From: Chloroflexota bacterium
Lineage (GTDB): Bacteria > Chloroflexota > UBA11872
Direction: 5' to 3'
NCBI GenBank assembly: GCA_022821905.1
Contig: JAJECS010000027.1
Location: forward strand, 124,001-188,000
DNA length: 64,000 bases
In this document: positions 1 through 8,391 of the stretch, piece by piece
How positions within the stretch are numbered: position 1 is the first letter of the stretch
Layout: the number at the start of each line of letters is the position of its first letter
Made by a program: the position numbers and the translations under genes
The notes under the pieces: generated by a model
The model's input: the letters and a program-made list of their open reading frames with translations, nothing else
Told to the model about the DNA's origin: nothing
The model's database searches: none

Positions 1-77
1 TGCATGCCGCGGTAGGTCTCGGTCTCGGGGGCTGCCTGGCTTGAGGCTATTTCCGTCTCCGTGCGCATTAGCGCATT
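1..77. other. Window edge, no gene seen
   Basis: These 77 bases lie 3' of the acylphosphatase gene. I see no coding frame, RNA or terminator hairpin that I can support here; the next gene, if any, is outside the window. Confidence 0.4.
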
Positions 78-353
78 TTAGGTTCGAATCGTGAAGCCCG
101 TGAATTCACCCGTTTCCGACGGCCAAGCGGCGTCCACCCGCACCACGCGAGCGCCGGGCGGGCCGACGTGCAAGTGCCCGAGCAGGGCGTCGAGGTCTTC
201 CCGACGGCCCTCGGCGCAGACTTCGACCGAGTATCCGTCGGCTCGATTACGGACGTATCCACCTAGCCCGAGCCGCCGACCCTGCGTCTGGACGAAGAAG
301 CGAAATGCGACGCCTTGCACGCGTCCATACACCGTGGCGACAAGGCGGGGCAC
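78..353 (-). CDS. acyP: Acylphosphatase
   Basis: Small acylphosphatase (91 residues, the family's usual 90-100) that hydrolyses acyl phosphates in the cytoplasm. The signature VYGRVQGVAFRFFVQ is at residues 8-22, with the phosphate-binding Arg18 and, in the YVRN motif, the catalytic Asn36. I start it at GTG 353 because the family begins only a few residues before the VYGRVQG strand; the open frame extends further upstream but there overlaps ruvB in another frame and has no family similarity. It begins 8 bases after the ruvB stop and is the last gene of the yebC-ruvCAB transcript. One substitution from the commonest motif (GVGFR to GVAFR) should not matter for catalysis. Confidence 0.88.
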   Translation of the reverse strand: MPRLVATVYGRVQGVAFRFFVQTQGRRLGLGGYVRNRADGYSVEVCAEGRREDLDALLGHLHVGPPGARVVRVDAAWPSETGEFTGFTIRT

Positions 354-360
354 GGCGGTG

Positions 361-1395
361 TCAGAGCAATGAGCCCTGCTGGGTCCCGGAGTCGCTCTTC
401 GTGAAGCCCAGGTGCTCGTACGCCTTCGGCGTGGCGACGCGACCACGTGAGGTCCGCGCAAGGAATCCGGCCTGCAGCAGGTAGGGCTCGTAGTGGGACT
501 CGAGCGTGGTGACCTCCTCGGCCACGGTGGCGGCCAGGGATTGGAGCCCGACGGGCCCGCCGACGTAGGACTCGATGATGGTGGTCAGGATTCGGCGATC
601 CATGCTGTCCAGGCCCTCCGGGTCGACGCCCATGTCTTCGAGCGCCTGGTTGGCCACAGCCTCGGTCACGACGCCGTCTGCCTCGACCTCGGCAAAGTCG
701 CGCACGCGGCGCAGCAGCCGGTTGCAGACCCGCGCCGTGCCGCGCGCCCGCCGTGCAATCGCCGCGGCTCCGGCGGGCACGACCTCGACGCCGAGAATTC
801 GCGACGACCGCAGCACGATCTGGGCGCACTCGTCGGGTGAATAGAAGTCAAGGCGATAGGACTCGCCGAAACGGTCGCTCAGCGCCGGGGTGAGTTGACC
901 GTGCCGGGTCGTGGCGCCGACGACAGTGAATCGCGGCAGGTCGAGCCGATACGTGCGTGCATGCGGCTTGCCCGCGCCGACCACGATGTCCAGCGCAAAG
1001 TCCTCCATGGCGGGATACAGGATTTCCTCGACCGTTTTTCCGAGCCGGTGAATCTCGTCGATGAACAGGACCTCGCCGGGCTCCATGCTGCTCAAGGTGG
1101 CGGCAAGATCGCCGGGGCGTTCGAGCGCCGGCCCGGACGTGACGTGCAGGCGGCCCTCCATCTCGGTGGCGATGATGTTGGCCAGGGTGGTCTTGCCCAG
1201 GCCGGGAGGTCCGGCGAGCAAGATGTGGTCGATGGGCTCGCCGCGTTGCCGCGCCGCCGCGATCATCAAGCGCAGGCCGCGTTTGACGCGCGGCTGTCCG
1301 ATGAACTCGTCGTCCGCCAGGCTGACGGGACGGAGGGTGGTTTCGAGACTGCGATCCTCACCGCCGGCATCGACGGCGACGATGCGTTCGGTCAC
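361..1395 (-). CDS. ruvB: Holliday junction branch migration ATPase RuvB
   Basis: Hexameric AAA+ motor that drives Holliday junction branch migration with RuvA. At 344 residues it is full length. Walker A GPPGLGKT is at residues 62-69 and Walker B FIDEIH at 111-116; the sensor region GATTR and the C-terminal winged-helix domain (from about residue 255, ending in HLGF) are present. The start overlaps the ruvA stop by 4 bases, implying translational coupling. The gene order yebC-ruvC-ruvA-ruvB is the standard one. The arginine-finger neighbourhood ([10 protein letters not shown]) is slightly unusual next to the common LTSPLRDRFG, but the key residues are kept. Confidence 0.97.
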   Translation of the reverse strand: MTERIVAVDAGGEDRSLETTLRPVSLADDEFIGQPRVKRGLRLMIAAARQRGEPIDHILLAGPPGLGKTTLANIIATEMEGRLHVTSGPALERPGDLAATLSSMEPGEVLFIDEIHRLGKTVEEILYPAMEDFALDIVVGAGKPHARTYRLDLPRFTVVGATTRHGQLTPALSDRFGESYRLDFYSPDECAQIVLRSSRILGVEVVPAGAAAIARRARGTARVCNRLLRRVRDFAEVEADGVVTEAVANQALEDMGVDPEGLDSMDRRILTTIIESYVGGPVGLQSLAATVAEEVTTLESHYEPYLLQAGFLARTSRGRVATPKAYEHLGFTKSDSGTQQGSLL

Positions 1396-1970
1396 GATGA
1401 GGCTCGCGCACCGAGGATGCGCAACGCCGCGGCGATTCGGCCCGTCACGTCAAGGTCTTCGCCGGCGATCTGCTCGAGCGCCAGTTGCGCCTCGACGCGC
1501 GTGTAGCCGAGCCCGACTAGCGCGTCGAGCGCCTCATCGGCTCCCGTCGGACCCAGGCGTATCCCCGGCTCGGGAACCAGCTTGCCCCGCAGCTCCAGAA
1601 TGATGCGGTTTGCCAGCTTGCGCCCGATGCCCGACACCGCCTGGAACGGCCTGGGGTCTTCGTCATCGAGCGCCTGCACGATGCGGTCGACCGGATGACT
1701 GGAAAGCACCCGCACGGCCATTCGCGGCCCCACGCCGGTCACGTCGAGCAGGTGGCGAAACACCTCCAGCTCCTGCGCCGACCCAAAGCCGGCCAGGATC
1801 GCCCCGTCCGACGCGATGTGAGTGTGCGTGTGGAGCTCCACCGGCTGCCCGGGCGACCGGCGCGCCCGCGCCGGAACCACGACTTCCAACCCCAGTCCGG
1901 TGCCGTGGACCTTGACCACCAGCGTGTCGTCGCCGGTGCGGATGACCAATCCCTCGAGGTAGCCAATCAT
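1392..1970 (-). CDS. ruvA: Holliday junction DNA helicase subunit RuvA
   Basis: RuvA binds four-way junction DNA and loads RuvB. The protein is 192 residues: an N-terminal OB fold (about 1-62, starting MIGYLEG), two helix-hairpin-helix motifs (including VTGVGPRMA and [12 protein letters not shown]), an acidic/proline linker and the C-terminal RuvB-binding three-helix domain beginning near [16 protein letters not shown]. Its start overlaps the ruvC stop by 4 bases and its stop overlaps the ruvB start by 4 bases. Confidence 0.96.
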   Translation of the reverse strand: MIGYLEGLVIRTGDDTLVVKVHGTGLGLEVVVPARARRSPGQPVELHTHTHIASDGAILAGFGSAQELEVFRHLLDVTGVGPRMAVRVLSSHPVDRIVQALDDEDPRPFQAVSGIGRKLANRIILELRGKLVPEPGIRLGPTGADEALDALVGLGYTRVEAQLALEQIAGEDLDVTGRIAAALRILGARASS

Positions 1971-2476
1971 CGGACGCCCAGGGTGCGCTCCAGCGTGCGC
2001 GCGCGGATCGAGTGCTGGTGGCAGATCGCCGTCGCCAGCGCGTCGGCGGCGTGGTCGGAGGCCGGCGGCGCGGGCATGCGCAATAGCCTGACCACCATGG
2101 CTTGCACGGCGTCCTTCTCGGCGGCGCCGTAGCCGGCCACGGCCAACTTGATTTCCGGCGGCGCATACTCCTCCACCGTCAGTCCGTGGTCGGCCGCCAC
2201 CAGGTGGACCACGCCGGTGGCGTAGGCGACCTGGGCGGCGGTAGTCAGGCGGCGGGCATACCCTAGGCGCTCAAGCGCAATGTCGGTGACGGGAAACCGC
2301 TCGATAAGCTCCGCCAGCGCGTCGCGAATGGTTGCCAGTCGGGTCCCAAGCGGATCCTTGGACCGAGTGGTGATGCACCCCGACTCCAAGGCCCTCGCCT
2401 GGTGCGGTCCCGCGACGATTCCGAAGCCGCAGCGCGCCGTCCCGGGATCGATGCCCAGCGTCACCAGATCAGGCAT
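1967..2476 (-). CDS. ruvC: Holliday junction resolvase RuvC
   Basis: RuvC endonuclease that cuts Holliday junctions symmetrically. The 169-residue length is normal. RNase H-fold acidic residues are visible: Asp10 in LGIDPGT, Glu69 in ALERLG, and the C-terminal pair His142/Asp145 in DHAADALA (the His-Ala-Ala-Asp arrangement seen in Thermus-type RuvC). It lies 23 bases after yebC and overlaps ruvA by 4 bases. Confidence 0.96.
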   Translation of the reverse strand: MPDLVTLGIDPGTARCGFGIVAGPHQARALESGCITTRSKDPLGTRLATIRDALAELIERFPVTDIALERLGYARRLTTAAQVAYATGVVHLVAADHGLTVEEYAPPEIKLAVAGYGAAEKDAVQAMVVRLLRMPAPPASDHAADALATAICHQHSIRARTLERTLGVR

Positions 2477-2499
2477 GCAGGCCGAATCGTGTACGGAGG

Positions 2500-3255
2500 C
2501 TAGGAGGCAATCTGCGCGAGCAGGTCGTCGCTGATCTCCAACGTGGTGTAGACGCGCTGCACGTCGTCGAGTTCTTCCAGCGCTTCGGCCATGCGAATGG
2601 CCCGCGCGGCCTCGGCCGCGTCCAGCGGCATCGGGGTCGTCGGTTCATGGACCAGATCGGCTGACGTAATCCGGTAGCCCGCGTCGCTCAGTTCCCGGCG
2701 CATGCGCGCCAGGTCCGCCGCCGGCGTGGACACGTGCACCGCGCCGTTGTCCTGCTCGACGTCCAAGGCGCCGGCGTCGATGGCCATCAACTCGACCTCT
2801 TCGGGATCGGCGTCTCCGACCTCGACCGCCAGGCTGCCGCGCACCTCGAACTGCCACGCCACCGAGCCGGAATCGGCGAAGGTTCCGCCAAGATTCGTCA
2901 GGGCATTGCGGACCTCGGCGACGGCGCGATTGCGGTTGTCCGTGACCACCTCGATCAGCAGCCCGACGCCTGCGGGACCGTAGGCCTCGTAGATCAGCTC
3001 GGTGAGCGAGGCGCCCTCGCCCGGCCCGCCGCCGGTTCCGCGCTGGATCGAGCGCTCGATCGTGTCTTTCGGCATGTTCGCGGCGCGGGCCTTGGCGAGC
3101 GCCTGCTCGAGCCGGAAGTTGCCACCGGGGTCCGCGCCGCCGCCCTGCACGGCGACCGTGATTTCGCGCCCGATCTTGGTGTAGAGCTGCCCGCGCTTCG
3201 CGTCGTTCGCGGCCTTCTGGCGCTTGATCTGCGACCACTTGGAATGGCCGGACAC
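2500..3255 (-). CDS. YebC/PmpR family protein
   Basis: Conserved YebC/TACO1-family protein of 251 residues. Family members are described as DNA-binding regulators or as translation factors that relieve ribosome stalling at proline stretches. The hallmark start SGHSKWSQIKRQKAANDAKR is intact, as are PKDTIERSIQRGTG and YEAYGPAGVG. An in-frame GTG lies three codons upstream (3264), but it overlaps the Shine-Dalgarno run AGGGGGG (3264-3270), which is correctly spaced for GTG 3255. First gene of the ruvCAB operon. Confidence 0.94.
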   Translation of the reverse strand: MSGHSKWSQIKRQKAANDAKRGQLYTKIGREITVAVQGGGADPGGNFRLEQALAKARAANMPKDTIERSIQRGTGGGPGEGASLTELIYEAYGPAGVGLLIEVVTDNRNRAVAEVRNALTNLGGTFADSGSVAWQFEVRGSLAVEVGDADPEEVELMAIDAGALDVEQDNGAVHVSTPAADLARMRRELSDAGYRITSADLVHEPTTPMPLDAAEAARAIRMAEALEELDDVQRVYTTLEISDDLLAQIAS

Positions 3256-3293
3256 TGCCTGCACCCCCCTTGGAGCCGCGCGGGATTTCTCGA

Positions 3294-3299
3294 AGTATA
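3294..3299 (-). promoter_or_regulatory. Possible -10 element for yebC-ruvCAB
   Basis: Read on the minus strand this is TATACT, about 40 bases upstream of the yebC start in the divergent gap between yebC and the aminotransferase. There is no clear -35 match 17 bases further upstream, so it is only a candidate. Confidence 0.25.
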
Positions 3300-3388
3300 G
3301 GATAGCGTTGTTCGCTGTTTGTGCGTACCTTCCGTCGCCCAGGGCGGGCGCGGGCTATGCTGGCGCCGAGTCACCGGAGTCGCAGCCA

Positions 3389-4714
3389 ATGACGCAGGAA
3401 TCTTCATTGCCACTTGCCGCATCCGCGGCCCTGTTTGACCGTGCGCGGCAGGTGATCCCCGGAGGGGTCAACACGTCGCTGCGCAAGGTCGCGCCCCAAA
3501 TCGTCTGGTCCCGCGCGGAGGGCGCCTATCTCTACGACGTGGACGGTAACGCCTACCTCGACTACAACGCGGCGTTCGGCCCGATCATCCTGGGCCACGC
3601 GCATCCGGGCGTGGCCGCCGAGGTGGCCGAGCAGCAGCGCACGCTGGACCTCACGGGAATCGGTGTCAGCGAGCTGGAGATCCAGGCGGCTGAGAAAGTC
3701 GTGGAGCACGTGCCCTCCGCCGAGCAGGCGCTGTTCTGCACGTCAGGCTCGGAAGCCACCTACCACGCGGTGCGGGTGGCTCGCGGGGCCACCGGCCGCC
3801 GGGCGATCGTCAAGTTCCAGGGGCACTTTCACGGCTGGCACGACCACCTCCTCGCGAACGTAATCTCGCCCGCGGACCGCGTGGGCCGGCTGGACCCGCT
3901 GTCCTCCGGCATCCTGCCGGACGTTCACGCCGAGCTCATCGTGCTCGAGTGGAACGACCTGGAGGGGTTGGAGCGGCTCATGGCCGAGCGCGGTCAGGAG
4001 ATCGCTGCCGTGATCCTGGAACCCATCCCGCACGCGATCGGCGTAGTCATGCCCGAGCAGGTGTTCCTCACGCGCCTGCGAGCACTGACCCATGAGCATG
4101 GGGTCGTGCTGGTGTTTGACGAGGTGGTCACGGGCTTTCGGCACGCGCTGGGAGGCTTCCAGGCCATCACCGGCATCACCCCCGACCTGACCACGCTGGG
4201 CAAGGCAATGGCCAACGGCTACCCCTGCGCCGCGATCTGCGGCCGGCGCGACCTGATGCAGCACTTCAACACCTCGGACGGCGACGTGTTCTTCTCGGGC
4301 ACCTTCAATGGGCACCCGCTGGCGATGGCGGCCTGCCTGGCCACGATCGAGGCGCTCGAGCAGCCTGGACTCTACGAGCGGCTGTTTGCGCTAGGCGAGC
4401 GCATGCGGCGGGGCCTCGACGAAATCATTCAGCGGCTAGGGATCGAGGCGTTTCCCAGCCAATTCGGCTCGGTATTCGTGACCTACTTCATGTCCCCGCC
4501 GGCGACGTCCTACCGCGACTTGCTGCGCAACGACGACGAGATGTACCTCGACTTCCACCGCGGCATGCTGGAACGCGGGTTTTACATGCTGCCGATGGCG
4601 CTCAAGCGCAACCACATCTCGGCGGCCCACACGGAAAGCGACATCGACCGCACGCTGGAGGCCGCCGACGAGGTCTTGACGGCGCTGGCGCACGGCCGTC
4701 CCGTCACGCGCTAG
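3389..4714 (+). CDS. Class III aminotransferase, glutamate-1-semialdehyde aminomutase-like
   Basis: PLP enzyme of 441 residues resembling glutamate-1-semialdehyde 2,1-aminomutase. Seen: the N-terminal LFDRARQVIPGGVNTSLRKV typical of that branch, the PLP-ring aspartate in VFDEVVTGFR (Asp244), the Schiff-base lysine in TTLGKAMANG (Lys272) and SGTFNGHPLAMAA. ATG 3389 is chosen because the family similarity starts right after it; the frame upstream is antisense to yebC. No haem genes are nearby. The downstream neighbours are catabolic lyases and reductases, so a role as a transaminase or aminomutase in a catabolic route is as likely as tetrapyrrole synthesis. Confidence 0.82.
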   Translation: MTQESSLPLAASAALFDRARQVIPGGVNTSLRKVAPQIVWSRAEGAYLYDVDGNAYLDYNAAFGPIILGHAHPGVAAEVAEQQRTLDLTGIGVSELEIQAAEKVVEHVPSAEQALFCTSGSEATYHAVRVARGATGRRAIVKFQGHFHGWHDHLLANVISPADRVGRLDPLSSGILPDVHAELIVLEWNDLEGLERLMAERGQEIAAVILEPIPHAIGVVMPEQVFLTRLRALTHEHGVVLVFDEVVTGFRHALGGFQAITGITPDLTTLGKAMANGYPCAAICGRRDLMQHFNTSDGDVFFSGTFNGHPLAMAACLATIEALEQPGLYERLFALGERMRRGLDEIIQRLGIEAFPSQFGSVFVTYFMSPPATSYRDLLRNDDEMYLDFHRGMLERGFYMLPMALKRNHISAAHTESDIDRTLEAADEVLTALAHGRPVTR

Positions 4715-4780
4715 AAGTGGTCGAGATCAGCCGATAGGCGCCGCCCCAGCCGTTGGCCCCCGTATCGAGCAAGTGGCAAG

Positions 4781-4830
4781 CCCCGAGCTGGTCGAACGAC
4801 GTGGTTCGACAGGCTCACCACGAACGGGGA
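4781..4830. repeat. Dispersed intergenic repeat, family B
   Basis: GTCGAA and TTCGAC words around a short centre, ending in CACGAACGGGG. It shares its building blocks (CCGTTCG, GTCGAA, GGCTCA, CGAACGG) with elements at 13821, 14909, 16785 and 41540. Confidence 0.6.
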
Positions 4831-4874
4831 GGGCCGACCTGTTTCCCGCTAGCGGACCTTTGCTTGACCCCTCC

Positions 4875-4901
4875 GTCATTCCCGCGAAGGCGGGAATCCA
4901 G
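4875..4901. repeat. Dispersed 27-bp palindromic repeat, family A
   Basis: A 27-base unit containing the stem ATTCCCGC / GCGGGAAT around the loop GAAG, flanked by GTC and CCAG. Exact copies are at 15930-15956, 17702-17728 and 19710-19736. All are intergenic, like REP elements. Confidence 0.85.
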
Positions 4902-4940
4902 TCCGGTCAGGCCTCGCGGCGCGCTCGGTACTTGGCGAAG

Positions 4941-4961
4941 GGGCGGGATTCAAACCCGCCC
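4941..4961. repeat. Dispersed GC palindrome, family C
   Basis: Inverted repeat GGGCGGG-7-CCCGCCC, 21 bases. The same structure is at 16008-16028 and a shorter variant at 19865-19884. Located just 3' of the DapA-like gene, it could act as a transcription-end hairpin, though no T-run follows. Confidence 0.55.
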
Positions 4962-4973
4962 GCACCACACATA

Positions 4974-5903
4974 TCAAGAGTCGCCGGCAGCCGGTCCCAG
5001 CTCGTCCTCGATTTCGCAGATCAGCTCGATCAGCTCGTCCGCGACCCGGGCGTGATGGGCATCGAACGGCATGATCGGCTCGCGCACGCGGGCGGTGGCG
5101 AAGAGGCCGCGGCGCACGCAGTAGCGCTTGTAGAAGTGCACCGAGATGTCGATGTACTGGTGCGCGAAAGCCAGGAACGGCACTACGCGGTGAAACAGCT
5201 CCCGCGCCTCGTCGCGGCGACCGGCCTGGTACAGCCGGAAGACGTGCACGAACGGCCGATTGATGGCGGTGGTCGTCGTGAAATGCGTCCCGCGGTCGAG
5301 CGCCTCGATGAACTGGGGCAGCGACCAGCCGCAGCCGATGGTGAGCCGGCCCTCGGTTGCCTCGATCAGCTCGCTGGTCTTGGCGCCCGAGGGCACGGTC
5401 TCCAGCTTGAGGCAGCGAAACGACTCCAGCTCGTCCCAGAGCTGCATGAGCGTGCGGCGGGCCATGCCGTATCCGCCCCAGTGCAGGTCTTGAACCATGA
5501 GCATGGGCATGCCGGCGCGAGCGACCTCGCGGAAGTAGTCCACGGCCCCGTCGTGATCCTCGATGAGCGGCACCGGCACCGCGCAGAGCACGCCGTCGAC
5601 GCCGAGCGCCACGGCGTCCTCGGCCAGCGCCCGCGCGCGCCGCGCGTCCGGATCGCTGGCGCCGGCCACGACGGTCACGCGCCGGCCGACGATTCGCAGC
5701 ACCTCGCGCACGTAGATGTGCCGCTCGTCGGGCGTGAGCTTGGCGACCTCGCTCGCCACCGCGGGGACGATGAACCCCCTCACGCCGTCGGCGATGCCTT
5801 CTTCCAACAGGCGTTCGAGCGATTCGACGTCGAGCCTATCGTCATCGGTGAACGGCGTGTTGACGATCGGCACGACGCCCGTGAGCGGATAGAGCTCCTT
5901 CAT
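4974..5903 (-). CDS. DapA/NanA-type aldolase-lyase family protein (first copy)
   Basis: Dihydrodipicolinate synthase/N-acetylneuraminate lyase superfamily TIM barrel of 309 residues. Seen: the N-terminal GVVPIVNTPFTDDDRLD, the segment VPAVASEVAKLTPDERHIY (compare GTTGE..TL...E) and the Schiff-base Lys166 in CLKLETVPSG. The tyrosine that assists catalysis in DapA (YNxPxR) is replaced here by VQDLHW, so it is not a lysine-pathway DapA; a pyruvate- or keto-acid-dependent lyase or dehydratase is more likely. Last gene of a minus-strand operon behind the TIM-barrel isomerase (6660) and SDR (5920), 16 bases after the SDR stop. A paralogue is at 8384. Confidence 0.82.
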   Translation of the reverse strand: MKELYPLTGVVPIVNTPFTDDDRLDVESLERLLEEGIADGVRGFIVPAVASEVAKLTPDERHIYVREVLRIVGRRVTVVAGASDPDARRARALAEDAVALGVDGVLCAVPVPLIEDHDGAVDYFREVARAGMPMLMVQDLHWGGYGMARRTLMQLWDELESFRCLKLETVPSGAKTSELIEATEGRLTIGCGWSLPQFIEALDRGTHFTTTTAINRPFVHVFRLYQAGRRDEARELFHRVVPFLAFAHQYIDISVHFYKRYCVRRGLFATARVREPIMPFDAHHARVADELIELICEIEDELGPAAGDS

Positions 5904-5919
5904 GCGGCGTTTCCCTCAA

Positions 5920-6663
5920 TCAACCCGTGAACACCGTTCCCTCAACGAAGTCGGCCTCGTCGGACGCGAGGAACGCCAGCACGCGGGCCACGCCGCCCGG
6001 ATCGCGGAGTTGCTGCTGGGCAGCGTCAATCTCCGCACGAGACCACCCCTGCACCCGCCCCTGGTCCTCGACGTTTGCCCGCTTGAGCGGCGTGTCAATG
6101 ATCGATGGACACACGGTGTTGATGCGGATGGGGCGTCCCGTCACGTGAGCCGGGGCGATGAAGCCCAGGCCGTGGACAGCGGCTTTGCTGGTGCCATAGG
6201 CGACGGATGAGCTGCGGCTGGTCACGCCGGCCCCCGACCCGACCAGCAGGATTACGCCCCCGCGGTCGTCCATGGCCGCCACGGCATGCTTCATGCAGAG
6301 GAAGGTGCCGCGCACGTTCACGTCCTGGACCCGCTGGAACACGTCGGCCTCGAGCTCCGCGATATCGACGTAGGCGCCCTGCAGGATTCCCGCGCAGGTG
6401 ATGAGCACGTCGAGCGCTCCATAGCCGGAAACTGCCGTGTGCATCAAGCGTTCGCAGTCGGCCTCGTGCGTGACGTCGACGTGCGCGAAGACGGCCGAAA
6501 GGCCCAGCTTGGCGAGCTCGCGGGCCAAGGCGGCGCCCGCGGCGTCGTTCACGTCTCCGATCACCACGTGCGCACCCCGCGCCGCGCAGAGCCGGGCGGT
6601 CGCGGCGCCAATGCCCGACGCGCCGCCGGTGATGACCACGACCCGTCCGGAAAGCGCCGTCAC
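5920..6663 (-). CDS. SDR family NAD(P)-dependent oxidoreductase
   Basis: Classical short-chain dehydrogenase/reductase, 247 residues. The cofactor motif TGGASGIG is at about residues 12-19; the usual NNAG is ITCAG, the serine is in LLVGSGAG and the catalytic pair is YGTSK. The acidic GDVND after strand 2 suggests NAD preference. Its start overlaps the upstream isomerase stop by 4 bases (ATGA), and a DapA-like gene follows, so it probably oxidises a sugar or sugar acid. It ends right after the FVEGTVFTG segment where most SDRs continue with a short DGG tail, so the C-terminus is slightly short. The substrate cannot be read from sequence. Confidence 0.85.
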   Translation of the reverse strand: MTALSGRVVVITGGASGIGAATARLCAARGAHVVIGDVNDAAGAALARELAKLGLSAVFAHVDVTHEADCERLMHTAVSGYGALDVLITCAGILQGAYVDIAELEADVFQRVQDVNVRGTFLCMKHAVAAMDDRGGVILLVGSGAGVTSRSSSVAYGTSKAAVHGLGFIAPAHVTGRPIRINTVCPSIIDTPLKRANVEDQGRVQGWSRAEIDAAQQQLRDPGGVARVLAFLASDEADFVEGTVFTG

Positions 6664-7523
6664 GGCGCCGCGTCCCAGGCCAGTCCGGCGCCGGCCATCG
6701 CCCGATCAACGGCGTCTTTGGCGGGGGCGAGCTGGTCGAGCGTCAGATGCTCCAGCAGCACCCACGCTTCGGGGTGCGCGGCGTTGAGTCGTTTCAGCCA
6801 CCGCGCGTGGTCGACGATGCCCCGACCCGGCGTGACCTCCTCGATGTGCAGCACGAGCTCCTCCTGAACGGTGAAATCTTTCCAGTGCGCGGTCGTGATC
6901 CGACCTCGCGCGCCGTCGAGCAAACGATCGAACACGGCGTTCGGACGCCAAGCATCCCAGATGCTGCCGATGAAGTTCACTGGATCGAGATTGAAGGTGA
7001 GGGCCGGCGAGTCGACGGCATCGAGTATCGCGGCCACGCGCTCGGGTCGGTCGATGACGGACAGCACGTGCCCCTCGAAGGCCAGCACCACTCCAAGATC
7101 CTCGGCGGCCCGAGCGGCCAGGCGCAGGCTGTCCAGCGCCCGGTCGAACGTGGTCTCCAGATGGTGGTCCGGGTGGGCAAACCATGGCCCGTTTGGATTG
7201 AGCCCGCCGGGCCGGACGTAGCAGGTGCGCGCGCCCAGGGTCTGGGTCGCGTGCATGTGGTCAATCAGACCGTCGATCCCTCGGCGACGGTCCGCGTCGC
7301 TGTGCCCGACCAGCGACGCGTATCTGCCGTTGGCCTGGGCAATGACCAGGCCCGTGTCGCTCACGATTGCGCGTGCACGAGACAGCTCGTTTTGAGTGGC
7401 TTCGCCGGGATCGCCAAGCGTGACGCTGGTGCCTTGAAACCCAAGGTCCGCAAGGCGGCGCACGTCGGCGGGTGAGATGTCCGCTGGACGCACCGGCAGC
7501 GCGCCCGCCACGCCGATGAGCAT
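6660..7523 (-). CDS. Sugar phosphate isomerase/epimerase-like TIM barrel (first copy)
   Basis: Xylose-isomerase-like (AP endonuclease 2 superfamily) protein of 287 residues from ATG 7523 (MLIGVAGALPVR). Metal-site-type segments are seen: VVLAFEGHV (Glu), TFNLDPVN (Asp), TAHWKDF (His) and WVLLEHL (Glu). A longer start at 7574 is open, but its extra 17 residues (with DDPSDCKGHSD) do not look like the family. Its stop overlaps the SDR start by 4 bases. Divergent from the SGNH hydrolase gene at 7606 across an 82-base gap that must hold both promoters. Confidence 0.8.
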   Translation of the reverse strand: MLIGVAGALPVRPADISPADVRRLADLGFQGTSVTLGDPGEATQNELSRARAIVSDTGLVIAQANGRYASLVGHSDADRRRGIDGLIDHMHATQTLGARTCYVRPGGLNPNGPWFAHPDHHLETTFDRALDSLRLAARAAEDLGVVLAFEGHVLSVIDRPERVAAILDAVDSPALTFNLDPVNFIGSIWDAWRPNAVFDRLLDGARGRITTAHWKDFTVQEELVLHIEEVTPGRGIVDHARWLKRLNAAHPEAWVLLEHLTLDQLAPAKDAVDRAMAGAGLAWDAAP

Positions 7524-7605
7524 GTCTGAATGGCCCTTGCAATCCGACGGGTCATCGTACGGCGTGTGCCACACTCGGCGCGCTCGACGGACGAGGACTA
7601 ACTGC

Positions 7606-8391
7606 GTGCCGAATCACGAAGCTCCACGCGATTGGCATCCCGAGCCGTTCCGCAAGCTGGTCACGCTTGGCGAGAGCACCACCGCCGGCGGTTGGAGCTC
7701 GGTGCGCGAGCGCAGTTGGCCTCACGTGCTGGCGGCGCTGATCTCGGACTTCCAGGACGAGCCGGTCGAGCTGGTGAATACCGGCATCGGCGCCAACGTC
7801 ATCTCGACGCGCGTGCCCTGCTACACCTACTCCGGCAAGCCGGCGGCCAACGAGCGCGTACAGAAGCACGTGATCGACCACGATCCCGATTTGCTGGTGA
7901 TCTCCTACGGCCTCAACGACGCTCGCGGCGGCACGCCGGCCGAGATGTTCCGCACCGAGCTGACGGGGGTGATCGAGCAGGTGCGCGCGGGCTGCGATCC
8001 GCTGATCGTGCTGCCGGGGCCTTACTACATGACCGACTTCGGCCTCGGGGAGCACTTTCAAGAAGGCAGCCACGAGGTGTTTCAGACCTACAACCTCGTC
8101 ACCGAGCAGGTCGCCCGGGCGACGAGTTGCCTCTTCAGCGACGTCTACAACGCCTATGGCGGCGCGGCCTGGATGGTGCACTACGACGGCGTGCACGCCA
8201 ACGACCTGGGGCACCGGCTGGTCGCGAACACCATATTCCAGACGCTGGCGCAGAAATGCTCCGGGCTTGCCATCAGGACCAAGCGCCTGGAGCGCACCGG
8301 CGAGCGGTGGCGCGACGAATCCACGCTGATGGCGGACTACGGATACCAGGGTCGGCGAGCCATGCCGGTCGATCCCGACGACGATGCCTAA
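7606..8391 (+). CDS. SGNH/GDSL-type hydrolase
   Basis: Serine esterase/lipase-fold protein, 261 residues. All four SGNH blocks are visible: block I LGESTTAGG (nucleophile Ser; the usual GDS is GES), block II NTGIGANV, block III YGLNDARGG and block V HYDGVHANDLGH with the Asp-x-x-His pair. There is no signal peptide, so it is likely cytoplasmic. GTG 7606 is preceded by GAGGA with good spacing, whereas the upstream open frame runs antisense into the isomerase. It overlaps the next DapA-like gene by 8 bases. Probably deacylates a carbohydrate or organic ester feeding the neighbouring enzymes. Confidence 0.8.
   Translation: MPNHEAPRDWHPEPFRKLVTLGESTTAGGWSSVRERSWPHVLAALISDFQDEPVELVNTGIGANVISTRVPCYTYSGKPAANERVQKHVIDHDPDLLVISYGLNDARGGTPAEMFRTELTGVIEQVRAGCDPLIVLPGPYYMTDFGLGEHFQEGSHEVFQTYNLVTEQVARATSCLFSDVYNAYGGAAWMVHYDGVHANDLGHRLVANTIFQTLAQKCSGLAIRTKRLERTGERWRDESTLMADYGYQGRRAMPVDPDDDA

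Noticed and set aside
3389..4714. Assignment as genuine hemL
   Set aside because: The sequence is GSA-aminomutase-like, but there is no haem context and related class III aminotransferases look the same at this depth, so no gene symbol is given.
4941..4961. tRNA T-arm-like sequence (GGGTTTGAATCCC on the minus strand)
   Set aside because: No acceptor, D-arm or anticodon arm around it, and the same palindrome recurs at 16008 with a different loop; it is a dispersed repeat.
4773..5930. 385-codon plus-strand frame spanning the gap and the DapA-like gene
   Set aside because: It starts in repeat sequence and runs antisense to the DapA-like gene; no family similarity.
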